NCBI RefSeq assembly: GCF_900103165.1
Contig: NZ_FNKY01000001.1
Coordinates: 744,001-808,000, forward strand
Source: Nitrosospira multiformis
Lineage (GTDB): Bacteria; Pseudomonadota; Gammaproteobacteria; Burkholderiales; Nitrosomonadaceae
Direction: 5' to 3'
DNA length: 64,000 nt
Part shown: positions 53,502 through 63,234 of the stretch, piece after piece
Position numbering within the stretch: position 1 is the stretch's first letter
Layout of the letters: each line of letters starts with the position of its first letter
Notes under the pieces: model-generated
Database searches by the model: none
What the model was told of the DNA's origin: nothing
The model's input: the letters and a program-made list of their open reading frames with translations, nothing else
Program-made: the position numbers and the translations under genes

Positions 53502-54545
53502 ATGAGCCCGCAGGAGGCGCTGACGCGCATTATCGAGCACCGCGAAATATTTCATGACGAGATGCTTTCGCTCATGCGTCAGATCATGCGGGGAGAGTTG
53601 TCGCCAGTGCTCATCGCGGCCATTATCACCGGACTGCGGGTGAAGAAAGAAACCATCGGCGAAATTACCGCCGCGGCACAGGTAATGCGCGAATTTGCCA
53701 CCCGGGTAGAGGTGGCGGATCATCGGTATCTTGTGGATACATGCGGAACCGGCGGGGATGCCGCGCATACTTTCAATATTTCCACCACCGCCGCTTTTGT
53801 CGCCGCCGCTGCTGGAGCGCGTGTCGCCAAACACGGCGGGCGCTCCGTATCCAGCAAATCGGGAAGCGCCGATGTGCTTGAGGCCTTGGGCGTCAACCTT
53901 GATCAGACACCCGGACAAATAGCGGAGGATATAAGGGAAATCGGTCTCGGCTTCATGTTCGCTCCCAATTTTCATAGTGCGATGAAGCATGCCGCGCCGG
54001 TGCGGCGAGATCTGGGGGTGCGCACATTGTTCAACATCCTGGGGCCATTGACCAATCCCGCCGGGGCGAAAAATCAGGTGCTGGGTGTATTTCATCCCGA
54101 TCTTGTCGGTATTCTCGCGCGGGTGTTGCAGCGCCTGGGCAGTGATCATGTAATGGTGGTCCATGGCGGGAACGGGCAAGGCGGTCTGGATGAAATCACC
54201 ATAGCGGGTGAGACTCGTATCGGTGAACTCAGGCGCGGTGAGGTGACCGAATATACTGTCAAACCGGAGGACTTCGGTTTGAAGGCGGCCGCGATTGAAA
54301 CGATACAGGCGCAAGACAGCGTACAATCCAGGGAAATGTTGATATCGGTGCTGGATAATCAACCAGGCCCCGCGCTTGATGTTGTGCTGCTCAATGCGGG
54401 GGCGGCGATTTATGTCGCAGGGGTGGCGAAATCGCTGGTGCAGGGTGTGGAAAAAGCTCGCGCCGCGATAGAAAGCGGTGCGGCCAAGGCAAAGCTGCGG
54501 GAGCTGATCAAGTTCTCAAATCGGAATAGCGTCTTGCCAGGTTAG
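53502..54545 (+). CDS. trpD: Anthranilate phosphoribosyltransferase
   Basis: A 347-residue enzyme that joins anthranilate to PRPP, the second step of tryptophan synthesis. Motifs include the PRPP loop [39 protein letters not shown] in part, [23 protein letters not shown] in part, and the Mg-binding GLDEITI. It starts at ATG 53502, 76 bp after trpG, and ends 2 bp before trpC. The length is standard. Nothing unusual is seen. Confidence 0.97.
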   Translation: MSPQEALTRIIEHREIFHDEMLSLMRQIMRGELSPVLIAAIITGLRVKKETIGEITAAAQVMREFATRVEVADHRYLVDTCGTGGDAAHTFNISTTAAFVAAAAGARVAKHGGRSVSSKSGSADVLEALGVNLDQTPGQIAEDIREIGLGFMFAPNFHSAMKHAAPVRRDLGVRTLFNILGPLTNPAGAKNQVLGVFHPDLVGILARVLQRLGSDHVMVVHGGNGQGGLDEITIAGETRIGELRRGEVTEYTVKPEDFGLKAAAIETIQAQDSVQSREMLISVLDNQPGPALDVVLLNAGAAIYVAGVAKSLVQGVEKARAAIESGAAKAKLRELIKFSNRNSVLPG

Positions 54546-54547
54546 TC

Positions 54548-55381
54548 ATGTCCAATATTCTGCAAGAGATTCTGACCGTCAAAGTACAGGAAATTGCCGC
54601 AGCAAGAGCGATCAAACCGCTATCCGCGATGCGTCAGGAAGCGGAAGCGGCCCCGCCGCCGCGTGACTTCACGGGAGCGATCCGCGCTAGAATTGCCGCC
54701 GGCCTGCCCGCGGTCATTGCGGAAATCAAGAAAGCCAGCCCTAGCCGGGGCGTGCTGCGTGAGCGCTTCGATCCTGCCACGATCGCCGCGAGTTACGCGT
54801 CGCATGGCGCAGCCTGCCTGTCGGTGTTGACCGACAGGCAATTTTTTGGCGGTGGCACGGAATACCTCAAGCAGGCCCGGGCCGCTTGCAACCTGCCGGT
54901 GCTGCGCAAAGATTTTATGCTGGACGAATATCAGGTGATCGAAGCCCGTGCGATGGGAGCGGACTGCATTCTGATCATTGTCGCGGTGTTTTGCATGCCT
55001 TCGTCTTTGACCGGACAACGCCGCTCAGAAAACGAAATCGTTGCGGGAATGCGCAAGCTCGAATCGCTTGCCCGGGAATTGGGCATGGGGGTATTGATTG
55101 AAGTTCACGATCGTGTGGAACTGGAACTCGCGTTACAGTTATATTCCCCCCTGATTGGCATCAACAACCGTAACTTGCGCACGTTCGAGACACAGCTGGA
55201 TACTACGCTGCAAATGCTTGAGCATATTCCGCCGGCGCGTATCGTGATTACCGAAAGCGGGATTCACGCGCCGGCCGATGTGATATTGATGCGTAATCAC
55301 CAAGTTGATGCTTTCCTGGTGGGTGAAGCGTTCATGCGCGCCGATGATCCGGGGGTTGAACTGGAACGATTATTCGTGTAG
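54548..55381 (+). CDS. trpC: Indole-3-glycerol phosphate synthase
   Basis: A 277-residue TIM-barrel enzyme that closes the indole ring. Motifs are [23 protein letters not shown] in part (first catalytic Lys), [40 protein letters not shown] and [13 protein letters not shown]. Compared with usual TrpC the protein is about 14 residues long between ADCILIIVA and [12 protein letters not shown] ([20 protein letters not shown]), a surface-loop insertion that leaves the frame and catalytic residues intact. It is the third gene of the trp operon. Confidence 0.96.
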   Translation: MSNILQEILTVKVQEIAAARAIKPLSAMRQEAEAAPPPRDFTGAIRARIAAGLPAVIAEIKKASPSRGVLRERFDPATIAASYASHGAACLSVLTDRQFFGGGTEYLKQARAACNLPVLRKDFMLDEYQVIEARAMGADCILIIVAVFCMPSSLTGQRRSENEIVAGMRKLESLARELGMGVLIEVHDRVELELALQLYSPLIGINNRNLRTFETQLDTTLQMLEHIPPARIVITESGIHAPADVILMRNHQVDAFLVGEAFMRADDPGVELERLFV

Positions 55382-55650
55382 GGTTTAAGTCATTGAAAAT
55401 GGCCGAACAGGCCTTCTTCTCTAGGTGTATGCGTTGTGAATCGCGGTATAATCAATTTTGTTGCAAAAAAGCAACACAAGTTTCTCCCGTATTCCGAAAG
55501 TTTCTTGATTTCCTTGCTACGCGTTGTTGCTTTGGGCACAATCTCTCTCAACCTTCTCACTTTGAGAGGTCCAAGTAGCGGGACGCACTTTACCGAAAAT
55601 AGGGTCGGTGAGATGGCCCCACCGTTTCAACTTTAAAGGAGATTTTCCAC

Positions 55651-56904
55651 ATGAAAAAGAAACTGATTGCACTGGCTGTCGCCGGGGCACTCGCAGCCCC
55701 GGTGGTTGCATCCGCTCAGGGGACGAATGTCACGATATTTGGCCGGGTGCAAGCTGAATATAGCCTGGTCGATTTTTCCGGTTCGCCCAGCCAGGGATCG
55801 TTGCAGGACAATTCCCGTTCGTCACGTTGGGGTCTGCATATCACCGAAGATCTGGGCAATGGGTTTAAGGCCAATGCCCGTTTGGAACAGGGCTTGAATG
55901 CCGGTTCCGGTTCGGCTACCACCCCGCGTGAGCAATGGGTTGGTCTTTCCAGCAATCAATGGGGCGATATCAAATTCGGCCGTGTTCAGTCTCCATTCAA
56001 GGACTTCGCGGGCGGCATGACGATTGATCCGTTTGCCTACACCACACTGCAAGCCGGCGGTTCCGGCGGCACCATGACTGCAAGCGCCAATGGTATGGGT
56101 TCCGGTGCGAATACGTTCGTCAACAGCGCGATCCGTTACGATTCCGCTAACATAGAAGGTTTCTCCTTCTCAGGTTTATTGATGCCCGGCGACGCAAATA
56201 CGCTTAATCCTCTCCAACAGGGCGGCATTTTCTCCGGCATAGCCCCCGGCGGCTTGGGTAGCAATGGTAATACCGGCGGTAGAAATGGCGAATTCGATGG
56301 CCAGGCCGCTGCCAAATACCATATGGATTACATGGGCATGGGTTTTGATATATTCGGTGGCTATTCCAGGGACAATGCCAACCAGACACAGAAGGCCATA
56401 GGTTTGAAGACCGAAGAAGTATGGCGTGTTGGTGCCTCTTGGGCTTTCGAAAACTTCAAGCTTAGCGGTCAATATGAAGACATCAACAATGCTATTGGCG
56501 CCGCAACCTGTAGCACTGCTGCTTCCCTGACGGCTAATCCGCTGGATGCTCCTGGAGCCGGTTCAGGACAATGTAATTCCGCCATGAACGCCGGTGGGGA
56601 CGGAAATATCTGGTTTGCCAGTGCCCAATACAGATGGGGTAATACTACTTTAGTGGCTCAAGGCGGTATGACCAAGGCACATGCGGGTGGCATCAATTCA
56701 GCAGCGAAACGCAGCGCTGACAGCTTTACGGTAGGTGCCATCCACAACCTGAGCAAGCGCACCAGTATTTTCGGTGGCTATCAGCACGTGTATGTGACTA
56801 ACCCCAACGCTGCGTCAGCAAATGATATCGGTGGTATGGTGGCTCCCAGCTATGCAACGGGTAGCCGCGCTACCTACACGGTTGGTGTTCGTCACAACTT
56901 TTAA
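55651..56904 (+). CDS. General porin (Gram-negative porin family)
   Basis: A 417-residue outer-membrane porin of the betaproteobacterial type. The signal peptide is MKKKLIALAVAGALAAPVVASAQ. The first strand NVTIFGRVQAEYSLVDF and the constriction-loop region REQWVGLSSNQWGDIKFGRVQSPFKDF in part are typical. It ends TYTVGVRHNF with the C-terminal Phe used for assembly. An AAAGGAG ribosome site precedes the ATG, and a strong terminator follows. A long leader (55382-55650) may hold its promoter. Two cysteines (ATCSTA, GQCNS) lie in an external-loop-like insertion. The substrate cannot be told from sequence. Confidence 0.92.
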   Translation: MKKKLIALAVAGALAAPVVASAQGTNVTIFGRVQAEYSLVDFSGSPSQGSLQDNSRSSRWGLHITEDLGNGFKANARLEQGLNAGSGSATTPREQWVGLSSNQWGDIKFGRVQSPFKDFAGGMTIDPFAYTTLQAGGSGGTMTASANGMGSGANTFVNSAIRYDSANIEGFSFSGLLMPGDANTLNPLQQGGIFSGIAPGGLGSNGNTGGRNGEFDGQAAAKYHMDYMGMGFDIFGGYSRDNANQTQKAIGLKTEEVWRVGASWAFENFKLSGQYEDINNAIGAATCSTAASLTANPLDAPGAGSGQCNSAMNAGGDGNIWFASAQYRWGNTTLVAQGGMTKAHAGGINSAAKRSADSFTVGAIHNLSKRTSIFGGYQHVYVTNPNAASANDIGGMVAPSYATGSRATYTVGVRHNF

Positions 56905-56923
56905 TTGAATCAAATCAGTTGAA

Positions 56924-56952
56924 ATGGGGCGCTTCGGCGCCCCATTTTTTTG
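56924..56952 (+). terminator. Rho-independent terminator of the porin gene
   Basis: ATGGGGCGC-TTCG-GCGCCCCAT, a 9-bp stem with a TTCG loop, followed directly by TTTTTTT. It lies 20 bp after the stop. The rest of the gap up to 57226 shows no gene. Confidence 0.93.
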
Positions 56953-57226
56953 GCCGGATTTGTGATGAAATATGCTGTGCGGGAACTTCCGGACCAAGGC
57001 ACAAACAAGACTCGTGCATTAACCCTAAAGTGGCTGTGTGTTTAGTTTATGAGCCATACGTGCTAATATACTGATGCAATAAAATGTCGCCAGGAAGTAA
57101 CAAAAAAGAGAGATGACATAGGCCGCCAGCGCAGTGTAAAAGATTTTATGAATTTTAGAATAATAAGAAAAGTGATTTCTGTGCGGCTATCAGTCAGTTT
57201 ATTGAAGTTTTTTGGAGGATTTACTG

Positions 57227-58336
57227 ATGGGAGTTCCTTTACGTCAACAGATAGCTGTCGGTAGCTATCTACTCAAGCAAAAGCTGAAAGGAGTAAAAAA
57301 ATATCCTTTGGTCCTGATGTTGGAGCCTTTGTTCCGCTGTAACCTGGCCTGTGCGGGTTGCGGCAAGATTGATTATCCGGAAGATGTTCTTGACCAGCGC
57401 CTTTCATTTGAGCAATGCATGCAGGCTGTTGATGAATGTGGCGCACCGATGGTATCGATTCCCGGTGGCGAACCACTGATACACAAGGAGATGCCACAAA
57501 TTATCGCGGGTATCATTGCCCGGAAGAAGTATGTGTATCTCTGCACGAATGCGCTTTTGTTGAAAAAAAGGATTGATGACTATACGCCGTCACCTTTTCT
57601 GACTTTCTCCATCCATCTGGATGGCATGAAAGAGAGACATGATGCCTCGGTTTGTCAGGACGGCGTTTTTGATCGTGCGGTTGAGGCAATCAAATTGTGC
57701 GTGGCAAAAGGATTTAGAGTTACCGTGAACTGTACCCTGTTTCAGGGTGAAACCCCGGAGGACGTTGCCGAATTCCTGGATTATGCCATGGAGCTAGGCA
57801 TTGAGGGCGCAACGATTGCACCGGGGTTCAGCTATGAACGTGCGCCGAAACAGGATATCTTTATTAAGGGACAAGATACCAAGAAACTATTTCGGGGTAT
57901 TTTTGAAATCGGCAAGAAGCGCGACTGGAAATTGAATCATTCCAAGCTTTATCTTGATTTTCTGGCCGGCAATCAGGATTACGAGTGCACCCCATGGGGT
58001 AATCCGACGCGTAACATATTCGGCTGGCAGAAACCCTGCTATTTATTACCGGATGAGGGATATGCGGCCAGTTTCCAGGAGTTGCTGGATGATACTCCCT
58101 GGGAGAAATACGGGAACAGCAGCAATCCCAAATGTGCGCAATGCATGGCTCACTGCGGTTACGAAGCGACGGCCGTTGAAGATACATTGCAGCATCCGCT
58201 GAAGGCATTGCTCGCCTCGCTCAAAGGTCCGAGAACGACCGGTCCAATGGTGGCCGAGCCTACACCTAAATGGGTAACCGAAGAACTGAAAGCTCGCAAA
58301 ACAATTGGCGGAATTCCTGTCAGGGTGGAGCGATAG
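57227..58336 (+). CDS. hpnH: Adenosyl-hopene transferase HpnH (radical SAM)
   Basis: A 369-residue radical SAM enzyme that adds the adenosyl group to diploptene, the first step of C35 hopanoid side-chain synthesis. The cluster motif is C38-x3-C42-x2-C45 (FRCNLACAGCGKIDYPEDVL). SIPGGEPLIHKEM is the GGEP SAM-binding motif. C-terminal cysteines (KCAQCMAHCGYEATA) fit the SPASM-like end of this family. GGAGG lies 8 bp before the ATG at 57227; a TTG at 57212 is less likely. It starts the hopanoid gene group. Confidence 0.95.
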   Translation: MGVPLRQQIAVGSYLLKQKLKGVKKYPLVLMLEPLFRCNLACAGCGKIDYPEDVLDQRLSFEQCMQAVDECGAPMVSIPGGEPLIHKEMPQIIAGIIARKKYVYLCTNALLLKKRIDDYTPSPFLTFSIHLDGMKERHDASVCQDGVFDRAVEAIKLCVAKGFRVTVNCTLFQGETPEDVAEFLDYAMELGIEGATIAPGFSYERAPKQDIFIKGQDTKKLFRGIFEIGKKRDWKLNHSKLYLDFLAGNQDYECTPWGNPTRNIFGWQKPCYLLPDEGYAASFQELLDDTPWEKYGNSSNPKCAQCMAHCGYEATAVEDTLQHPLKALLASLKGPRTTGPMVAEPTPKWVTEELKARKTIGGIPVRVER

Positions 58337-58517
58337 AAGATCCAGTCAGCGAGTTGGCGCGGAGCATTCACGTGGGTTCGGTGGCGTGTCAGAGCGCCAT
58401 CGAATTCGCGAGTTATTGCCAGCGTGTAGTTCCGGCGAGGAATTTCTCTGGGCCATGACAAGGATTTCGGTGCTTCGTTACAGCGCGGTCAGCACATTTG
58501 CGGTAAAGGTAGTCAAT

Positions 58518-59150
58518 ATGAAAGTCCTGCGTGCAATCAAGTCTGTATTGCAATTCCAGATAATAGTAGCGGCCATGCTGATGGTTACGCCCGTATCCTG
58601 GGCCGAGACGATGGATTCCGGCAGCCCGGAGCAGGTCGTCAGTCATCTGCACGAGTCCCTGATCAAGGCAATGCGCGAAGGCGCAAAACTCGGCTATCGA
58701 GGCCGTCTCGAACTTCTGACCCCCGTCATCAATCAAACTCACGATCTGGACTTTATCGCACGTACCACTTTGGGTCCCAACTGGACTCAGCTGAGTACCG
58801 CTCAGCAGCAGACTTTCACGGATGTTTTCCGGAAGCTCAGCATTGGCACCTATGCGGGGTGGTTTAAAAGTCATGAGGGTGAGCGTTTTGAATTTCTGGA
58901 GCGGCAGGTCATGCCGCGAGAGCAGATAATGGTGCGCAGCAGGCTCGTTCCATTGAAGGGCGAGCCTGTACGTTTCGACTATATTTTGCGTCAGGGGAAG
59001 GAGGGGTGGCGCATTGTCAATATCCTTGCCGACGGCGTCAGTGACCTTGCGCTCAAGCGTGTTGAATACCGTGCTATCCTTCAGCGTGACGGTTTTCAGA
59101 CGCTCATCGACATGCTCAAGAAAAAGATCGCCTTGACCGAAGAAGAATAA
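58518..59150 (+). CDS. hpnM: Hopanoid-associated MlaC/Ttg2D-family periplasmic protein HpnM
   Basis: A 210-residue exported protein. From ATG 58518 the signal peptide is MKVLRAIKSVLQFQIIVAAM in part, ending near SWAE; ATG 58455 is an alternative. The mature part matches the MlaC/ttg2D fold: GRLELLTPVINQTHDLDFIARTTLG in part, WTQLSTAQQQTFTDVFRKLSI, FDYILRQGKEGWRIVNILADGVSDLALKR in part. MlaC-type proteins ferry lipids across the periplasm. Between hpnH and hpnN the gene is known as hpnM. A hopanoid cargo is likely but not proven. Confidence 0.88.
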   Translation: MKVLRAIKSVLQFQIIVAAMLMVTPVSWAETMDSGSPEQVVSHLHESLIKAMREGAKLGYRGRLELLTPVINQTHDLDFIARTTLGPNWTQLSTAQQQTFTDVFRKLSIGTYAGWFKSHEGERFEFLERQVMPREQIMVRSRLVPLKGEPVRFDYILRQGKEGWRIVNILADGVSDLALKRVEYRAILQRDGFQTLIDMLKKKIALTEEE

Positions 59151-59199
59151 GAAAATCACGCAGCACCAAGGGCCGATCGCTCCAAATTCTTCCTGAAGG

Positions 59200-61866
59200 A
59201 TGACTATTTCCGCCAAAGCTTCTCACAGCCGCATCTATGATATTTTTGCGCGCTGGTCCACCATCTCCTACCGTTACGGCGCCTGGATTCTTTTTGGAGC
59301 GTTGTTGACCGCTGTGGCATCCAGCGTCTATGTTTCGCGTAACCTCGGCATGAATACCGATACCACAGACATGCTCTCCGAGCATCTGCCGTTTCGCGTC
59401 AACATGAAGCACTACAATAAAACCTTCCCGCAAGACATGGAAACTCTGCTGGTGGTGCTGGATGCGCCCACACCCGAGCAGGCCTATATGGCAGCAGACC
59501 GTCTTGTGGCGCGTTTAAAAGAGGACACCACAAACTTTCATGATGTCTATCCCCCAAACGTAAATGACTTCTTCGCGCGCAATGGCTTGCTCTATCAAAA
59601 CCTCCCGGAACTGGAGCAGATCACTGACAGTCTGGCCGCGGCACAGCCGTTAATAGCGCATATCGTCAGAGATCCCACCCTGCCCGCTTTTGTTTCTGTA
59701 CTTTCCGGTGCGGTGGACGAATTACGCAAGGGGCGCAGCATGGAGCTTCAACCTGTGCTAAGCGGGTTGAGTACGACTCTGGATGCGCGGCTCGCGAGTG
59801 CGCCCAGGGTGTTGTCATGGCAATCCCTATTCCATGGCGAACCCCAGAAAAGCAAATACCAGGAACTAATCGTCGTAAAACCGAGACTGGATTACACCCT
59901 GATGTTCCCGGCCGAGCAATCCATCGCAGCGCTGCATGCCGCCGCGAAAGATACTGGCGTAACGAAAGATGGGCCGGTGCGGTTGCGCATCACCGGTGAG
60001 GTAGCCCTGGCCGAAGAGGAGCTCAACAGTTCGCTTCGCGGGATGGAATATGCCGGGATGATTACATTTATCCTGGTGGCGGTGGTACTTTATTTCGCGA
60101 TGCGCACCGCTGGACTGATATTCAACGTGCTACTTTGCCTGACAATGGGTCTGATTCTCACCGCGGCCTTCGCTACTGCTGTAGTCGGTCACCTGAATCT
60201 GATTTCCATTGCTTTTGCGGTGTTATACATTGGTTTGGGGGCGGATTTTGCAATCCACTTTCTGCTGCGGTATCGCGAGGTTCTGGAAAATGGTCTTCCG
60301 CCCACAGAGGCCGCGCATATATCTGGCGGGGATGCAGGCGCCGCATTGACTGCGTGTACCATCACCAACGCCATTGGGTTCTACGCATTCATGCCCACCG
60401 ATTATAGCGGAGTAGCGGAGTTGGGGATCATCTCCGGTACCGGCATGATCATCAGTCTGCTGGTCACCCTTACTTTGGGGCCTGCCCTCCTGCGTTATCT
60501 GCCGAAACGGCCGCCAAAGACTTCCATCACAAAGGGTTCTGTCGGCAAAGTGCTCGAATGGTCATTAAAATGGCACAAGTTGACCTATGCCGCTACGGCA
60601 GTGGCAGCCATTGCCGCGATTGCTCTATTGCCCCAGGTAAGATTTGACTACAATCTGCTGAATATGCAAGATCAGACTGGGGAAGCGGTGCGGACTTTCC
60701 GGGAGCTTCTTGCGGATACCGACCATTCACCCTGGCACGCGGTTGTATTGGCCAAAGATCACCAGGAAACGAAACGCCTGGCGCAGCGATTGGCTGAGCT
60801 TCCCGAAGTGAGCAAGGTGATCACGATTCTCGATTTCGTGCCGGCGGAGCAAGAGGAGAAACTCCAGCTTGTCGAGGAAATGGCACTGACGATGGGACCG
60901 ATCTCGGTTTCAAGCAAGGCCCAGGCTACCGGGGAAGATACCTCGCTGCGGCAGCGAAAGGCGCTTGATGAACTGGCCGCCGCATTAGATCGATTCATAG
61001 CCGAGCGTCCTGGTCATCCCGCGTCTGGAACCGTACGAACCCTCAAGGCGTCTCTGACTTCGCTGTTCGTCCAGCTCGATGCAGCCAGCACAGACGAAAA
61101 ACGCAAGCTGCTGAATGCCATTGAGGAAGATCTGCTTGCGACGCTGCCTATTGCTTTGCGGAGTTTGCACACTGCCACGGAAGCCGCTCCATTTAAGGAA
61201 CAGGATCTGCCCGCATCGCTTGGGGGGCGCTGGCATAGCCAGTCAGGTGAATATCGGCTGGCGGTTTATCCTGCGGAAGATCTCAACGACAATGAGGCAT
61301 TGCGACGTTTTGTGCGGGCGGTTCAGGAAGTGGCGCCCAATGCAACCGGGGCACCCATAGTGAGTCTTGATGCAGGCGAGGCCGTCGTGAAGGCATTCGT
61401 TCAGGCGTTCTTGCTGGCGCTGCTGGGGATTGTCGTCGCATTGCTGATAATACTGCGCAGTGTGAAATACATGTTGCTCGTGCTGACCCCGCTTTTGTTA
61501 TCCAGTTTGTTCACCGCCGCATTCACCATCCTGTTGAATGTCCCATTCAATTTCGCCAATATTATCGCTCTGCCATTGTTGCTGGGTCTTGGTATCGACA
61601 GCAGTCTGCACATGGTGCACCGAAGTCTGAACAATGAAATGGTGAGCGAAGTTTTGATTCACACCAGTACCGCACGCGCCATTTTTTATAGCGCTCTGAC
61701 CGCTTTGGTGGATTTCGCAAGTCTTATGCTTTCATCGCACCAGGGCACCGCCAGTATTGGAATAATGCTGACGGTGGGACTGACTTTTACTTTGATCTGT
61801 ACACTCGTTATATTGCCGGCGATACTGCGTACCCCCGTCCGGAGCGCGAATTCCACTTCGCCGTAA
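59200..61866 (+). CDS. hpnN: Hopanoid transporter HpnN (RND/MMPL family)
   Basis: An 888-residue RND-type inner-membrane protein. One helix near 25-45 is followed by a periplasmic domain (about 50-280), a bundle of helices (about 285-440, with LYIGLGADFAIHFLLRYREV as the family motif), a second periplasmic domain (about 480-720) and a last bundle (about 725-885, with LPLLLGLGIDSSLHMVHR). In Rhodopseudomonas and Burkholderia HpnN moves hopanoids to the outer membrane. It lies 49 bp after hpnM. Confidence 0.94.
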   Translation: MTISAKASHSRIYDIFARWSTISYRYGAWILFGALLTAVASSVYVSRNLGMNTDTTDMLSEHLPFRVNMKHYNKTFPQDMETLLVVLDAPTPEQAYMAADRLVARLKEDTTNFHDVYPPNVNDFFARNGLLYQNLPELEQITDSLAAAQPLIAHIVRDPTLPAFVSVLSGAVDELRKGRSMELQPVLSGLSTTLDARLASAPRVLSWQSLFHGEPQKSKYQELIVVKPRLDYTLMFPAEQSIAALHAAAKDTGVTKDGPVRLRITGEVALAEEELNSSLRGMEYAGMITFILVAVVLYFAMRTAGLIFNVLLCLTMGLILTAAFATAVVGHLNLISIAFAVLYIGLGADFAIHFLLRYREVLENGLPPTEAAHISGGDAGAALTACTITNAIGFYAFMPTDYSGVAELGIISGTGMIISLLVTLTLGPALLRYLPKRPPKTSITKGSVGKVLEWSLKWHKLTYAATAVAAIAAIALLPQVRFDYNLLNMQDQTGEAVRTFRELLADTDHSPWHAVVLAKDHQETKRLAQRLAELPEVSKVITILDFVPAEQEEKLQLVEEMALTMGPISVSSKAQATGEDTSLRQRKALDELAAALDRFIAERPGHPASGTVRTLKASLTSLFVQLDAASTDEKRKLLNAIEEDLLATLPIALRSLHTATEAAPFKEQDLPASLGGRWHSQSGEYRLAVYPAEDLNDNEALRRFVRAVQEVAPNATGAPIVSLDAGEAVVKAFVQAFLLALLGIVVALLIILRSVKYMLLVLTPLLLSSLFTAAFTILLNVPFNFANIIALPLLLGLGIDSSLHMVHRSLNNEMVSEVLIHTSTARAIFYSALTALVDFASLMLSSHQGTASIGIMLTVGLTFTLICTLVILPAILRTPVRSANSTSP

Positions 61867-62229
61867 GGGCGGTCGGGGAGACATTTCTGTCATTGGCATA
61901 AGCCTTCTCCGGCGAACGTCGCATCCATGGAGTTATAATCCGGATGTTTTATGAATTGACGCGCATTCCCGCTGGTCTTTTGTTTCGTATGGAAATTTTG
62001 TTCAATCTGGCATATGAATAACTATGCCACTCAATTGCAAAATATCATTACAAAACAATTTTTATTAAATTTTAGCGTGAATTTAAGAAAAATCCGGGAA
62101 AGAAAGTTATGCGCCAATTTGACAATAATTGTTTATACTGCGCACCTTGAATTATTATGCTATGTTGCAAAAATGTTACTGCCCCGGGAGATTTACGATT
62201 AACAAGGTTGGTTTACGCCTTACTTGATT
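61867..62229. other. AT-rich intergenic region before mlaA
   Basis: 363 bp with a strongly AT-rich part at about 62010-62180, unlike the flanking genes. TTGACA near 62117 could be a -35 element of an mlaA promoter, but no well-spaced -10 is certain. No RNA gene or coding frame is supported. Confidence 0.4.
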
Positions 62230-63009
62230 ATGACGCATACACCGGCAACCATTCTATTACTAGTATGTGCGGTGCTGTTTACCGGTTGCGCCACCGTGCG
62301 TCCGAACGACACAGGCATGGATTCGATCGATCCCAACGAGAAAACCAATCGCAAGTTTTATGATTTCACCGATATGGTTGACCGGAACGTTCTGGCGCCG
62401 GTTGCCGATGTTTATATCAAGTATATTCCCAATCCCATGCAACGTTCGATCGGAAATTTCTATGACAATCTTGCATACCCGAACGTTATTCTGAATGCTT
62501 TTTTGCAGGGCAAGGGTCGCCAGGGACTCCAGGACAGTTTGCGTTTTGTGGTTAATACGACCATTGGACTGGGAGGACTTTTTGATATGGCAACGCCCAT
62601 GGGTCTGGTGCAGCACGACGAAGATTTTGGGCAGACGCTCGGCGTGTGGGGGGTTAATACAGGATCTTATCTGTTTGTTCCCCTGATTGGGCCCAGCAGC
62701 TATCGGGATGCGCCCGGCATTCCCGTAAGCGTTTTCAGCAATCTTTTATTTTATGCGGGGACTGTTGCCAGTACCGCCATTGTGGGGCCCGTCACCGTTC
62801 TGGGTATTATTGACAAGCGGGCGAGATTATCCGGTCCCATGCGCGTACGCGACCAGGCGGCGCTTGATCCTTATCTATTTGTACGTGAGGGGTTTTTACA
62901 ACAACGTAAGCATCTGATTTATGACGGTGATCCGCCACCGGAGGTCTACGATGACCCGATCGACGACGATCCCGCCCAGAATAAGCCTACGGTCAAGCCA
63001 TTACTCTGA
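62230..63009 (+). CDS. mlaA: VacJ/MlaA-family outer-membrane lipoprotein
   Basis: A 259-residue lipoprotein with lipobox LFTGC (Cys20 from ATG 62230; a TTG lies two codons upstream). MlaA signatures are NEKTNRKFYDFTDMVDRNVLAPVADVY in part, RSIGNFYDNLAYPNVILNAFLQG in part, FVVNTTIGLGGLFDMATPMGL in part and EDFGQTLGVWGV. MlaA pulls mislocalised phospholipids from the outer leaflet. Next to hpnM, hpnN and squalene-hopene cyclase it may serve lipid or hopanoid traffic. The acidic tail (DDPIDDDPAQN) is variable in the family. Confidence 0.94.
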   Translation: MTHTPATILLLVCAVLFTGCATVRPNDTGMDSIDPNEKTNRKFYDFTDMVDRNVLAPVADVYIKYIPNPMQRSIGNFYDNLAYPNVILNAFLQGKGRQGLQDSLRFVVNTTIGLGGLFDMATPMGLVQHDEDFGQTLGVWGVNTGSYLFVPLIGPSSYRDAPGIPVSVFSNLLFYAGTVASTAIVGPVTVLGIIDKRARLSGPMRVRDQAALDPYLFVREGFLQQRKHLIYDGDPPPEVYDDPIDDDPAQNKPTVKPLL

Positions 63010-63234
63010 AAATTAATTTCAAGCGAGTATAATAGAACATTAGATCGGCATCAGTTCTTTCTGCGATGTGGCAGGCATTCTGGAATGCCGGTTGTCGGCA
63101 GGTGGTAGCTCATGGTTCATTCGCAAGGGAAAACCGACCATGCAACCCACTTCCTGCATCGCCGGAGGTTACCATCGGGATTCAATGATGGATATGCCGA
63201 TGGATCCACGTAGTACGGTAATAGGTAAAAACGA

